Numbered from the stretch's first letter, positions 25,235-37,135 are shown. The stretch is DNA of 64,000 bases from Rosellinia necatrix (GCA_021209875.1 JAGYVD010000010.1:558001-622000), one strand, 5' to 3'. Made by a program: numbers and translations. The notes: generated from the letters alone by a model not told the origin.

Positions 25235-25907
25235 ATGGCCAGCCCGATCAAGAACGTCGCAGTCGTTGGGGTAAGTAACACCCGCCGCGAGAATACTCAA
25301 GCGCTTCTGTTAACGGGGGGACTTGGGGGTTTTTTTTTTAGGGGTCCGGCAATCTAGGGCGCGAGGTGGTGCGGGAACTGGTGGCGGCGGGGTTCACGGT
25401 GACGGCGCTGACGCGCGCGGGGTCGTCGTCGTCGTTCCCGGCGGGCGTAATCGTGAAGGCGGTAGACTACGCGTCGGAGGGGTCGCTGGCGGCGGCGCTG
25501 GCGGGCCAGGACGCGCTGGTGTCGACGGTCGCGACGGCCGCGGTGGCGGGGCAGCGGCCGCTCGTGGACGCGGCCGTGGCGGCCGGCGTGCGGCGCATCG
25601 TGCCGTCCGAGTTCGGCATCAACACGCGCTTCCTCCTCGGCCGCGGCGACCGCGAGCCGATCGGGACGATCCTGCGCGGCAAGGTCGAGACGCTGAACTA
25701 CATCCACGAGAAGGCGCGGCAGAACCCGTCCTTCTCCTGGACGGGCATCTCGACGGGGCTGTTCTTCGATTGGGTAAGCAATCAATCATCCCCCCCAAAT
25801 TCCTCCCTCCCTCTCTATTCTGCACCCCAATCCGTTATTCAAAAGGGCAGGCGATGGGAAAAAAAAAAAAAAAAAAAAGGTAAAGGTAAAAGGGAAGGAA
25901 GGATAAC

Positions 25908-25940
<33 letters not shown>

Positions 25941-26411
25941 ACCGTGTGACCGGGACGCCCGCAGGGCCTCGAGTACGGCTCCATCGGCCTCGACAAGGCG
26001 ACGAGGACGGCGACGATCTACGACTCGGGCGACGAGCGCTTCCAGGCGAGCAACCTGCGGGACATCGGGCGGGCGGTGGCGGCGGTGCTGCGGCAGCCCG
26101 AGCGGACGCTGAACCGGTACATCTCGGTCGCGTCGTTCAACCCGACGCAGAACGAGGTCCTCGCGCTGGCCGAGAAGCTGACGGGCGGCGGGGCGTGGGC
26201 CGTGACCCGCGCCTCGACGGAGGAGGAGCTGCGCGTCGGCGCCGAGAGGCTCGGCCGCGGCGACTACGGCGCCTTCTCGAACCTCCTGCGCCGCCGCGTG
26301 TACGGGGACGGCGCCGGGCTGGCCGTCGAGGGCCCGGACAACGCGCTCGACTTGCTCGGGCTCGAGGGCGAGGACCTCGAGGCGTCGCTGAAGGCATGGT
26401 TGGAGAAATAA
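25235..26411 (+). CDS. NmrA-like / isoflavone-reductase-type NAD(P)-binding protein
   Basis: Rossmann-fold protein of the NmrA / isoflavone reductase family, probably a cytosolic NAD(P)H-dependent reductase of a small aromatic substrate or a redox sensor; the substrate is unknown. Three exons, 25235-25270, 25342-25773 and 25965-26411, give 304 residues. The dinucleotide loop is built across the first splice: VAVVG joins GSGNLGREVV, giving GGSGNLG. The conserved stretch RIVPSEFG(I)N is the family hallmark near residues 120-130, and a Lys follows in LRGKVETLNYI. The start ATG has a good context (CCACCATGG). Intron 2 (191 nt) contains an A run of about 18 and a GT repeat. The gene lies between a tyrosinase and a CE15 esterase, so a role in aromatic or lignan-like metabolism is possible but only inferred. 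Confidence 0.88.
25774..25964 (+). repeat. Intron 2 of NmrA-like gene with poly-A and (GT)n tracts
   Basis: A homopolymeric A run lies near 25860-25878 and a GT dinucleotide repeat at about 25911-25937, just upstream of the GCAG acceptor. Confidence 0.8.
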
Positions 26412-26757
26412 TAAAAAAAAAAAAAAGGGCGCGCCGGGGGAGGGGGGAGGGCGCCGCAAGAGAGAGATTTATGGAGGAGGATACGAAGGAGGTAGGAAGC
26501 ACAAATTTCAACAGACAGACAGTCAGATTAGGCAGACGGACAGACGGACAGACGGACAGACAGACAGACAAACTTTTTTTTTCCAATTGCCTATTGATTG
26601 CTTGCTATGTCTCTCTCGTATTTACAAGTGGGAGAGTTTCCGTAGACTAGGTACATAACACCCTTAATCGTGTTCCGAACCCGAAACCGACTCACATACT
26701 CGGGACATCGGGAGTCTTTTACCTCTTTTCTCTCTCTCTCTCTCCCCTTTCCTCTAT
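26412..26757. other. Intergenic between converging NmrA-like and CE15 genes
   Basis: Short shared 3' region with an A run after the NmrA-like stop, an ACAG/ACGG tetranucleotide repeat (about 26511-26571) and a TC repeat (about 26728-26745). No gene. Confidence 0.6.
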
Positions 26758-27945
26758 CTACGTCAGCGTGGGGACGGTCCAGGGAGCCCACTCGGTGACG
26801 TCGACGCTGGCGCTGCTCTTCTCGATGGAGCCGGGCGGGGTGGTGCCCTGGAGGAGGAAGTAGTTGATGTAGGAGGTGAGGTCGGCCTGCTGGGAGGAGG
26901 GGAACTGGCAGTGGCTGTGGCCGCCGACGAGGGAGAAGCCCATGTTGTTGGGGACGCCGGCGCCCTTGTAGGCGAGGCGGCCGGCCTTCATGCAGCCGGT
27001 GGTGGAGACGGGGCCGAGCCAGTCGATGTCGTTCTCGGCGACGAACAGGCCGCGCGGCGCGACGAGGGCCGCGAGCAGGTGGTGGTCGGCCGGGATGGTG
27101 CTGGTGGCGCGCACGTACGGGTTGAGCTTGGTGCTGAACCACACGTTCTCCGTGACGATCTGGTGCGCCGTCTGGATGTTCTTCCCCTTGCCCTCCTCCG
27201 CGTCCGAGATGCGCCAGCACGCGGCCCCGCCCGACCCGGACTCCTGCGGCAGCGTCAGCGCGATGCGCCCGACCAGCGCGCCCACCACGAACGCGCCCTT
27301 GCCGTTGCGCGAGCACCCCGTCGTCGCCAGCCGCTTCGTGTCGACGCCCGTCTTGTCCGCCCCGACCTGCTCGAGGCCGTCGATGAGCCGGTCCACGCCC
27401 CACGCCCACGCCGTCAGCGCCCCGGCCGAGTGCGTGTTGCCGAAGAGCGTGTAGAAGGCCCCCGAGCCGCGCTGGTTCGACTGCCCCGCCCACGCGTCGT
27501 TGCCGAAGTTCAGGCTGCCGACCGTCGCCGGGAACGGCAGCGACGAGCCGCCGATGGAGATGACCGCCGGCCCCGGCGACGCGCCGCTGCCCTTCCGGAT
27601 CGTCGTGCTGATGGTCGCCGTCTTGCCCGCGACCGTGACCCTGACGGAGAGCGAGCTGCCCGAGAGCGTCGCCTCGACCTTGTCGGGCGGCGGCGGGTAG
27701 TCGCCCAGCTCGTACTGCTGCAGTATCTTGCTGATCTCGGCCTGGCGGCACTTCCAGTCCGCCTGCGTGGCCACCTTCTTGCCGTCCGAGAAGGTGAAGG
27801 GGTCCGGCAGCTTGGCGAAGCTGACCGTCGGGTAGCTGCTCTGGACGCTGCAGGCCGAGTTGTTCTGCCGCTCGTAGATGTCGGCGTAGGGGAGGGCCCA
27901 GGCCGAGGAGCCCAGCAGGATGGCGGTGGTCAGGGGGCGAACCAT
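26758..27945 (-). CDS. Secreted glucuronoyl esterase, carbohydrate esterase family 15
   Basis: Hydrolyses ester bonds between 4-O-methyl-glucuronic acid of xylan and lignin alcohols, outside the cell. Uninterrupted frame of 395 residues from the ATG at 27945 (the open frame extends upstream only by GTG). A signal peptide is evident at residues 1-18 (MVRPLTTAILLG...WALP). The CE15 nucleophile motif GCSRNGKGA is at 210-218 with Ser212. The acidic residue Glu235 lies in LPQESGSGG, and the catalytic His is in GGHSHC (343/345). FxSxxKLNPY-like and GLFVAENDIDWLG segments match the family. There is no carbohydrate-binding module. The length equals that of the CBM-less enzymes. It converges with the NmrA-like gene and is divergent from the AA9 gene 1.5 kb away, so shared induction by plant cell wall is plausible. 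Confidence 0.95.
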   Translation of the reverse strand: MVRPLTTAILLGSSAWALPYADIYERQNNSACSVQSSYPTVSFAKLPDPFTFSDGKKVATQADWKCRQAEISKILQQYELGDYPPPPDKVEATLSGSSLSVRVTVAGKTATISTTIRKGSGASPGPAVISIGGSSLPFPATVGSLNFGNDAWAGQSNQRGSGAFYTLFGNTHSAGALTAWAWGVDRLIDGLEQVGADKTGVDTKRLATTGCSRNGKGAFVVGALVGRIALTLPQESGSGGAACWRISDAEEGKGKNIQTAHQIVTENVWFSTKLNPYVRATSTIPADHHLLAALVAPRGLFVAENDIDWLGPVSTTGCMKAGRLAYKGAGVPNNMGFSLVGGHSHCQFPSSQQADLTSYINYFLLQGTTPPGSIEKSSASVDVTEWAPWTVPTLT

Positions 27946-29435
27946 TTTGGGAGACACGATGCTGGCAGTATGTTTTCTGTCGAGCTTGTTGTTAACCGAG
28001 AAGGGTGATTCGAAGGTGAATAGGCGAGGGCAGATCAGAGCAGAAGACGAACCCTAGACTAATACGAATACTTATACGTGTGTGTGTGTGTGTGTATGCC
28101 CAGCACTGCTTCACCCGACCGGCTTTTGCCTGTTATTCAGGCGCATCGAAACAATACATCCATGCTTCCCCGGATTGTATAGTCCTCGGGGCCCCGGCCG
28201 TGGAGGCAACTTGGACTTGGACTTGGACTTGGACTGACTGCATGCATGGTACGATCCAACCACACACACGTGGGTATTCAGGCACAAGCATTATCCCCCA
28301 GATCCCCGTCCCTCTCGTTGCTCAGTCCGCCGTGCACGCAGGGCAGGCGGTGCCAGGCAGGGCGAATCATCGAGGTCGCTTGGCAATTTGGCGACGGCCC
28401 TCGAGGTCGCTGTATTATCCAGTCAGGATAAGTCTCTCGTCTCCAATCTCGGAGATGGAGTTAATATGGCTGAGCCACCGAATTTTGCCTGTTGCGGGAC
28501 ACGGAACATGTATGCCAGGGTCTCCATACGACAAGCACAACCACTCGCACAGCGTTCTGCCTTGTTCTGCTGGCTATTTTCAAACAAAGCCCCCCCCCTC
28601 CTCCAAGACCTCCTGCGTGCGGGGGCCAGGCTGTTAGTCTCCTCGCGGCGTATTTTGTGTGGCCGTTATCAAGTTCGCCTTCTGTGTCGTTTCGCCTGTT
28701 ACAGCGAATTGAACGGTTTCGGGCGCTGCTCGTCCGTAGCTCTGTCGTATGTCTTCCCTTTGTCCGTGACGACAATATCCTCTTTGTGCTTTCTGGCGTT
28801 TAAAATCGGTGTTTATTTTCCAATTCAATTCGGTAACTAGGCTAGCTGTGCTAATTTTTGACGATGTTGGGCTTGTAATTCAAGCTGCGTTGTCGCGCAT
28901 CGTAGAACATCTGATAGAGTGGGCATATGTCCTTACCCAGATGAATAACACCGATCTTTTTAAACCGCCGCTCGGGAAATGGCCGCAGGCGGCTCTGTAA
29001 TATCACCAGTTTAGTGCTGTGAATGATGGAGCATAGCCGGATCCTTGGGACTAAGGTAAATAGCCGGTGACTAGGAAAGGTGCCAGATGCGTACCATCTA
29101 CACTCCGAGTTGCCATATAAGGACAAAACTCGTCAGAGGGACAACGTCCATGCTTTGCCATAGTGTCTAGACTAAACAATTCAGCTCGTCGCCACGCTCG
29201 CTTTACTAGGGGACGAGGTGTGTCGCTTGTCGCCTAAAATGTAGATGCTAGTAAAGCTGTGTGATGCATACCTTGCCCCAATACTAAGTTGTGGTCGGTA
29301 TTTGGCTAGGCTATTGTGTAAAAGGTCCTAACGACAACCCGATATACCTGGAACTCGGTTCTGACGGCCTCGCAAACATCGCGTTCACCTTGGGAGCTCC
29401 GTCTAGGGTGAGAATCGCCAAGATCGTGTGTCGCC
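27946..29435. other. Divergent intergenic region between CE15 and AA9 genes
   Basis: About 1.5 kb that must hold both promoters. A GT repeat lies at about 28079-28095 and a (TTGGAC)4 repeat at 28211-28234. No coding exon or RNA gene is seen. Confidence 0.55.
28211..28234. repeat. (TTGGAC)4 tandem repeat
   Basis: Four perfect hexamer units in the CE15/AA9 promoter region. Confidence 0.9.
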
Positions 29436-30478
29436 ATGCATTTGCTCTTGTCTTTGGTATCATTCCTGTTATCCGCGAATCGTGTTGTCGGCCACGGAGG
29501 ATTAGCAAACTACACAGTCGGCGAAACTTGGTATAGAGGGTCAGTACAACGCTGCCTGTTACGGCGATTTGCTGTTCCAAGTTGGATGCATACTGAGCCA
29601 AGCATAGCTATGACCCGAATTTGCCTAGGGAGTCCCAGGAAGGGCAGCCATGGATGACACAGAGGATATGGGCCACGATCGACCCCATCAACTTCGTCAA
29701 TGATACCGGCCTGGCGTGCAACAACCCCGGCACCGCCCCTCCGTCTTATATCCCCATCACGGCCGGCGACAACTTGACCGCCGTGTATTGGTGGTGGCTG
29801 CACCCCGTCGGCCCGATGAGCGTGTGGCTTGCGGAATGCGGCGAGTCATGTGAAGATGTTGACGTGAATAAGCTCGACTTTTTCAAGATTTGGGAGGCTG
29901 GGCGTAAGTTCCTACCCGCTTTCTCCTTAATCCCAATTGCAAGAGAGAGAGAGAGAGAGACGCTGCTGACACGTTACTCATGAAGTCCTGACGGGAGGGT
30001 TGGAAAGCGGCTTGTGGTATCAGTCGAAGTTCCAGAACTGGGACGGTAGCCCGGATCTCTGGCCCGTGACGATCCCTGCCACGCTCAAGCCAGGTCTGTA
30101 TATTGTGCGGCACGAGATCCTCAGTATCCATATCGCCAAACGGCCTCAATTCTATCCCGAGTGTGCCCATCTCAATATCTCCGGCACCGGAACGGCCTTC
30201 CCCCCCGAGAGGTATCTGGTCAAGTTTCCCGGAGCCTACGCCGAGAATGGTATGCTGGTTTCCCACATTCACCTCGTATGGAAGAAAATGTATCGAATGC
30301 TTCCATGAGACTAATAGGCATTAGACCCATCAATTTTCATCGACATCTACGCAGACGATATGAAGGATGTCACGGTACGTTGGTGTTTGCCACAATGACA
30401 TGAACAGGGGCTTTTAAATATTAATTTATTGATCTCTAGAACTACACAGTCGCCGGGCCTCCAGTGTGGGACGGGTAA
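29436..30478 (+). CDS. AA9 lytic polysaccharide monooxygenase (former GH61)
   Basis: Secreted copper enzyme that oxidatively cleaves cellulose or related beta-glucans. Five exons, 29436-29539, 29629-29903, 29986-30249, 30325-30374 and 30440-30478, splice with GT-AG introns of 89, 82, 75 and 65 nt to 243 residues. The signal peptide is residues 1-19, so the mature protein begins with His20 (VVG/HGGLANY), the first copper-brace ligand. The second ligand is His93 in WLHPVGP. Axial Tyr183 and Gln181 lie in QFYPEC. Cys65 and Cys186 match the conserved disulfide, and RHE (168-170) is the usual pre-site motif. The C-terminus, YTVAGPPVWDG, is the standard module end; there is no CBM. All catalytic residues are present. 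It converges with the ABC transporter 248 bp downstream. Confidence 0.93.
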
Positions 30479-30726
30479 GCTTGGGTATAGACAACTTACG
30501 ATCCTAGGTGCGCTAATACCGCCGCAGGTTTGCGAACAAATATTGTCTAGACTGTTGACCTAACCGACACAACCTAAGCCCTATAATTACCTGTGTATGT
30601 AACCTTTTTAGACACAAAGCATGCTGTGTGTCTCGAAGAGAGGAGGCGAGGGAGCTCATCCAGCCACGGGTTAACCGAACGAGGGAAGATTTTGATTCCA
30701 AAACCTATGGATGTACAACAATGGCA

Positions 30727-33700
30727 TCACGCGTTGTCTTGGTTAGCCCTATGTTCCCTTCTTCGCGGTGTCCGAATGAAAGGACTAGCCATCGGGCTCA
30801 AGATGCCCGTGGAAGGTCCAGATTCGGCACTCCAATTAATATCGCGAGCTCCGATCCATCTATCTCTCACCGAGAACTCTTGCTCGCCTTCTCTGCTGTT
30901 CCGTCTCTGAGAGGGATCGTTAGCCTGTCTGGCTTGTGATGTGATGTCCTGCTCGGAATTTTTGGTGCACGGTTGCTTCTGTGGCGTAATGGGATGAGGA
31001 TCTCCTGTGCACACTCTACCACCAATGAGCTTAAAAAACCTTCCCTTCTTTTTGCAGAGATCATTATAGGTCCCTGTCTCGGCAACACGGCCCTCATCAA
31101 TCATGACGATGCGGTCTGCCATTTTCATCATTTCTTGGCTATGGGTAATCATGATGACACAAAGTCGTTCTTGCTTGTAATAATCCCTTTCCGGGTCAAC
31201 AAAGCTGCCCCGGTCATTATATAACTTGGGGTGTAAGAGACGTTGTATTGTATGTCTTATTTCCTCGGCACTCTCGGCATCTAGAGCGCTTGTAGGTTCA
31301 TCTAAGACGAGAATTTCGGGCCGTCGTGCGAGAGCCCGTGCAATACACACCCGTTGGGTTTGGCCACCGCTTAAAACCTGCCCGCCGTCGCCGACGATGG
31401 TGTCGTATCCTTCTGGTAGGCTACGTACGAATTCATGGATACCGGCTTGACGGGCCGCTTGCTCAATATTTTTTGGCGCCCGAAGAGGCGAGTCCTCCAG
31501 TAGTCCGTAAACTATATTTTCCGCTATCGATGTCGGGAAGAGGAAAGGTGCTTGAGGGACGTAGCCGATTTGCGTTCTCAACTTCTCTATATCGATTTGC
31601 TGGAGAGGGACAAATGAGAAAGTCAGACGTTGCCTGGGAATACCTGTACGCAAAGAGATAGAGGTATCGGGAATGTGCAGACCTAATATTAGGGATGCAA
31701 TCGTGCTTTTGCCACAACCTGACGGCCCGACTATTGCAGTTGATGTGCCCGCTTCGAAAGATAATGTGAGATTTCGTAATACGTGGCGGTTTCGCTTTGA
31801 TGGATGGGCGAAAGAGAAAGCATCGAAACGTATAGGCAATGGATGAGCCAGCTTTTTTGTACCCTTCGACTCATGAAATGATTCCAGTGGGAGATTTGCA
31901 TAGTATAGAAGCCAACTAGCCTTGGCTTGGGCAGCGGAGATGGTGGGAACAGAATTAAGCGTGCTCGAAGCCGTGCTTAAGCCTAAGACGAGGAGATTAA
32001 CGACTTGCAGAATGGCCTGCACGGTAACCTCTTGGTTGGTTGTTAAAAGCACTGCGGCATACCAGAAAGTGAGAGCCGTCAAGAACCAGAACATAGATTG
32101 CCACAATGCATACAAGGCAGCCGTGAAGAGCGTCTTTTGGATTCCCAGATCGAATGTGTGTCGGACTGACTTGTCATGTTTCCGGGTAAAGAAGCCTTCG
32201 AGCGTCAATGCGCGAACAACTCGTATATTGGTAAAGGTTTCGGTGGCGACGGTACTCGCCTCTTGTACTGCCTTATTGCAACTGGATTCCCATTTGTTCG
32301 TCACCTTCGAGTACGCGTTTGTGGCGGCGATGAGAAAGGGACCGCCCGCCAGGCTTACGAGTGTGAGTTTCCAAGAGATGGCCAGTGCCCAGATCACTGA
32401 GGCGAGAATCATAACAACCACGATGAGAAGAAGAGGCGCGAACCGGCTGATCAGATTACGCATCTCTTCCCCATTGCAATCTAAACATTCGGTAATGCGA
32501 CCGGCCGAATGATTTGAGTCCTCAAACCAGGTTTTGGGTTGACGGAGCACCCGGTTGAATGCTTGCCTACGAAGGGTGTTGATCCAGGCCTGTCCGGCCC
32601 ATTCGAGAAGGTAGCGGCTCAGAGAGGTAGCAATAGCACCAGATATTGCAATTCCCAACAACACAAGTGCCCATTTCTGACCCGATTCTAGTCGATTTTC
32701 GTTTTGGTAGAGAGCGCCTAACAAATTGGCGAAAACGACGGAGAATGCGGGTACCGAACCGGCGACGACAAGAGACATAAAAATCCCCACTAGGATGAAT
32801 ATTCTTTCTTTGAACCCAAGGCATGGCCATACTGTTCTATAAACGGCAATCAGAGTCAGGGCTACTGTCTTCTCGCCATCGTCCATCGGGTTCTCTTCGG
32901 GTACAGCCTCGATTACGATTCGGTGCCCCTGTCTGGGTACGGTCTTAGCATGTCTTGCCTCGCGTTGCTGTTGTAGTATAGAAGATATGGAACCATGCCG
33001 ACTATCTCGTGCCGTATCTTCTGTGGTCTGGAGGTATAAGATGTTGTCAGCTTTAATTGGCGATAACTGGGTGGGCGCCTGCTCTCCAGAATTCCGTGTT
33101 GCGGACTGATGAGGAATTAGGGCGCGCATGGGTGTCAATCGCCGGCCAAGTGAAGCAATCATTCCGGCGAAACCTCGCCTTGGGGTGTCCTCAGTCACTG
33201 CAGCTAAAGTATTTAGTGTTCTAGCAGTATCCATATTACGGCGGCGATGGTCCCCAAGCAAATGCAGCCGAGAGCTGCGCCTTGCCATTGTGAACACCTC
33301 ATGCGACGAAAACGGTATGCCGCGAAGCGCTTCACCCGGTGAAGGGGACCCAGGGACTAGAGGGCCCCTCTGGGACGCATCACTCAATGGTCGAGAAAAG
33401 TTAACGAAAGTGCCCCCTCTTTGCTTAGCTCCAGACCCTAAAGTGGCTGGGCTTTTGTTCCATTTTGTTACCTTTGTGGCCGCAATAAGCCGAGCAAGTA
33501 GACCATGAGGCTGTTTCTGGAGTTCGGAGTATCGCCCTTCCTGCACAACGGACCCGTTATCCATGACGTAGACAAAGTCGGAATCTTTAACCTGGGTAAC
33601 TTCATGAGTTATAATAATCGTAGTCTTGCCTCGGCGCCATCTCCTGATTGCTTGCATAATTAGTTCTCGACTGACTGGGTCTGATTCGCTGGTGATTTCG

Positions 33701-35402
33701 TCGAGAATGAGGACTGGGGGGTCTCTGAGTTTCGCTCTTGCAAGGGCGAGCCGTTGCTTCTGCCCACCGCTGAGATTATGGCCCCCGACACCGATGTTGG
33801 TATTCATACCAGATGGGAGACTTGATACTGTGGACTGCAGCAGCGCCATCTCACATGCGGTCGTGATCTCCTCCATGGGGGCTCTTGCAGGGTTCATGTG
33901 ACCAAAGGCAACGTTCATGAAGAAGCTATCATTGAAAAGAACGCTGGTCTGCTGAATCAAGCAGATGTTATATCGAAGCCAACCAATATCGAAGGTCTTG
34001 ATCGCATTACCGTCAATCAGAATTTCGCCGCTGAGCGGCTCGTAAAACCTCAATAGAAGATTTCCCAGAGTGCTCTTGCCTGATCCGCTTCTCCCGACGA
34101 TGAAATGAAGTTCGCCAGCTCGAAAGTGGAACGAACATTTTTGAAGGGCGTATTTAGAAGGGGCTGACGGGTAAGCGAAGCTTATCTGGAATGAAAATTA
34201 GCAAAGCTGGCATGAATTTGAAGGGAGACATGGTGGATGTAATAGGCATGGGCTTACGTCTCGCATCTCAATGTCGCCCATACACCCTCTAGGAATGTAG
34301 CCAGTCATCATGGGATAGACCGTCTGCCCGTTTTCTATGTTATAAGAAACGGAACGAAGATCTTGAGCTGCGGACATTCCTTTGGCAAGCAACAGGTATA
34401 AGGGAACAAATGCCTCGATGGCCTGCAGCGCCGTGAGAGTGGCATAAAAAGTAGTCAGGACGCTGCCGGGGCTCATCCCCTGGTCGACTAGGACAGCACC
34501 ATAATAGAAACCAACTACGAAGAGGCTGTCAACCCAGAACTTGGCGTATCCTGTCTGATATGCGCTTGCACGGGCCTGGATGAGATAATTGTCCATAGAC
34601 CGCCTAATCGTAGTTAAGTATTGCCATGTCTCGTGATCGATACCGTTGAAAACCTTGACAAGCTCAATTGCTGAGATAGCCGAAACCGCATATTTCGATG
34701 CCAATGAGAGTTCTCGTCTTTGCGCGTGGATTGCTAATTTTACCGGGCGGCCGAGGAGGGCAAGAATAAATGCCGAAACGGGAACGGAGGCCAGTAACAC
34801 GAGTGTCAACTTCCAAGCTGTGTATAAGGCGACAACGAGATTCGCGATCGCAACGGCGAGACAGGAGGACAAGGAGCCGAGCGCCACAGACGATGCTATC
34901 TGCAACTCGCGTGTCTGTCTAATGAGGTGTCAGTAGCCATCCTCCTATTTGCTGTCGGATTGGGAGATATGATGTACGTTTGAGTCTTCACCAGTAGACT
35001 GCCAATGCCATCTGTCTGGGTGTCAAACCATTCCATCCCCTTCTTTAGCAAGCCGCGAAACATCCTGTCCCGTATGTTTTTCGCCTGCAGCTCACCAAAT
35101 GCAATCCACGAGCACATGAAGCCGAAGTTGACAAGGAAACCTGCACCACCAACCACAGCTAGTAATGCGCACCACGAAGAGATTTGGGTCATTGCATCAG
35201 TCCCAGCAAGGCGACCTGAACCGAATAGGGAAATGACCTCGAATATTTTACCTAGCAGAAGAGGCATGGCTGTTTCGAGAGCTCCTACTAGGGCTGCCCC
35301 GAGTAGCCCGGCGACCAGGAGCCAACAGCCTCCCCATGTTGTAAATGCGAATAGATCTCGGAAGGAGGGCCGCCGCGGTTGCTGGTAGACAGGCCGACTC
35401 AT
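30727..35402 (-). CDS. Full-size ABC transporter, MDR/Ste6-like (ABCB)
   Basis: ATP-driven exporter of peptides, drugs or metabolites in a cell membrane. Three exons, 35402-34978, 34918-34258 and 34185-30727 (introns 59 and 72 nt), give about 1514 residues. The order is TMD1-NBD1-TMD2-NBD2. NBD1 has Walker A GRSGSGKST (about residue 393), LSGGQKQR (about 500) and Walker B LILDE. NBD2 has GPSGCGKST (about 1183), LSGGQTQR (about 1300) and LVLDEPTSALD. NBD1 has the less usual D-loop ITSESD where ATSALD is standard, so its ATP site may be degenerate. A long, variable, charged linker joins NBD1 to TMD2. The phrase TQTQTRELQ formed across intron 1 is typical of fungal Ste6-like proteins. The first in-frame ATG is at 35402; a further 5' exon cannot be excluded. 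The substrate is unknown. Confidence 0.9.
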
Positions 35403-36377
35403 TTGTGCTGAACTAACTGTCTCCGTGCCCGTCTGTTGGTTATCGCGTCCGGAGTGATGTGACAAAATAGGGCCTGAGGGTGCGGAATAGTAGGCGTAGC
35501 GGTTGCTCTTGGGTCTAGTTGTGTGGGAGGGAAAAGGAATTGCAGGAATGCAATATTTAGGTCGCTGGAGATATTGTTGTAGTGCGATGGAGGGGTTATT
35601 TGCCTTGTGTTGTCGCTTATGAAGCAGGTATGTACCTAGTTGCCTGACAATTTATGTGGTTGCCTCCGTTAGCTAGCCGTGCGTTTATTCCGACCAAAGT
35701 GGAATGACACCGAGGCTGGCATCAATGTAATAGCAAATGTGCTCCACGGGAATAGTTAGCCCAAGGGTCCCCGAGGGCTCCCTTATCCTATTCAGGAGCC
35801 TCGTTCAACTAGCAACACACCAAACGACGTCTATGGTCTCAAGAGAAGGGAGAGAAGAAAAGGGGCCACTAGGACCGTTATCAAAACGGTGAGTTAAAAT
35901 AATTTTATTTTACATGGTCACATATTAGCAGTTAAGACGATTGGTTGGATCGACTTCAACCCCATCGTAAATCCTGGAATAACTTCAACTGGGCTCGGGA
36001 GATGGGAATAGAGGTTAAGACGAGCTGCAAGTTTGTGGACATACCAAAATTGAAACGCCAACGACAGCGGCCGCCTTCTCTCTATATTTCCCCCGTATTC
36101 GGTAGAGCGATGTGAACCGCCAACTGGCCACTATAAACTACATTGAGGATTGTTTAATAATGAAAATGACGAGGACATATATGAAGCTGAACGGATTGCA
36201 TGGTCTACTGCTTGGCCACCTTGACGAGGCCGACTTTCCCCAATGTCTGGGGCACGCTGGGATATACGTGGGCATACACTAGCTCATTGTGCGGTGCTGC
36301 ATTAGTTTAGTCCTCGCTATCCTCTGCACGTCGAGATGCTCCGAGGGTAAATGCCTGGCACCCTGGGTCTACTATCA
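35403..36377. other. Intergenic, ABC transporter upstream region
   Basis: Promoter of the ABC transporter and 3' flank of the PBDC1-family gene. No coding exon or RNA gene is recognisable. Confidence 0.5.
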
Positions 36378-37135
36378 TTATGTCGAAGTTTTCTTCTCGG
36401 CCTGTGCTTTTTCGTAAATCCAGTCATTGAGCCCAGCGCGATTACGGGCAATCTCGACGGCGTAGAATTGCATTCTGGGTACTGATTCGATTGAATGACG
36501 CATCGTTAGTTCTGGCGTTTCCCCTGGCAATAGATAGGGCACTTCAAGTAGGGAGACTGCATACCAAAGATGGTCGTGTTTTGCTCGTACTCAACTTTGG
36601 GGCTCGTCCGCAGCATGGTGCCGAAGTTGTAGTCGTCAACCTTCTTCTCGTAGGCCTCCATGAACTTACGCCACCTCTCCTTGCCGGCCTTGCTCTTCAT
36701 CTCGTCTTCGTTTATCGTCACAGCGGGGTCGAACTCAGGGAAGTCGGTCTCGAGGTGCTCGAGTATGTCATTGTCTATCCTGGTGAGTCGCAGGGCCGAA
36801 CCCTTTACCTTCTGAAGGATAGCCCAGTACGTCTCAAGATGCTGCACAGCTGTGACAATTGCCATCGTTAGTGACGTGAAGCAAAAGGGTGTGAAACACA
36901 AGAACCAAGGACCTTATGGCCTGTGGCCTGTGGCCTGTGGCTGCGCGAGACGGACCTTTGACTGCGAACTGCTTTTCAATCTGCAATGACAAAACAGATT
37001 AGCCAACCCGCGCTGACAAGTCCTGTTCATTTTTTCCACAAGAAGACGGCGCCTCACATCTTCGAGATTATCGGCATTCTGCGCGTCGAAGTTGGCCGGA
37101 ATGGGCCCTGACATTTTAAACAGCTCATCCTCCAT
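36378..37135 (-). CDS. PBDC1: PBDC1-family protein (conserved eukaryotic small protein)
   Basis: Small conserved eukaryotic family of poorly defined role (the "polysaccharide biosynthesis domain" name is historical). Four exons, 37135-37058, 36980-36956, 36849-36565 and 36481-36378, give 163 residues. Exon 2 is only 25 nt, encoding IEKQFAVK plus one base, and is needed to join NADNLED to AVQHLETYW. Introns are 77, 106 and 83 nt, all GT-AG. Conserved family blocks are ETYWAIL.KVKGS, LRLT, INEDEMKSKAGKERW, VDDYNFGTMLR and, in the last exon, VPRMQFYAVEIARNRAGLNDW. The start may instead be Met8 (MSGPIP), a common start in relatives. Single-frame reading would split this gene and miss its first and last parts. 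Confidence 0.9.

Noticed and set aside
25705..27751. Long frames antisense to, or in other frames of, the NmrA-like and CE15 genes
   Set aside because: They are Arg/Gly/Ala-rich shadows produced by high GC third positions; the sense frames have full family motifs.
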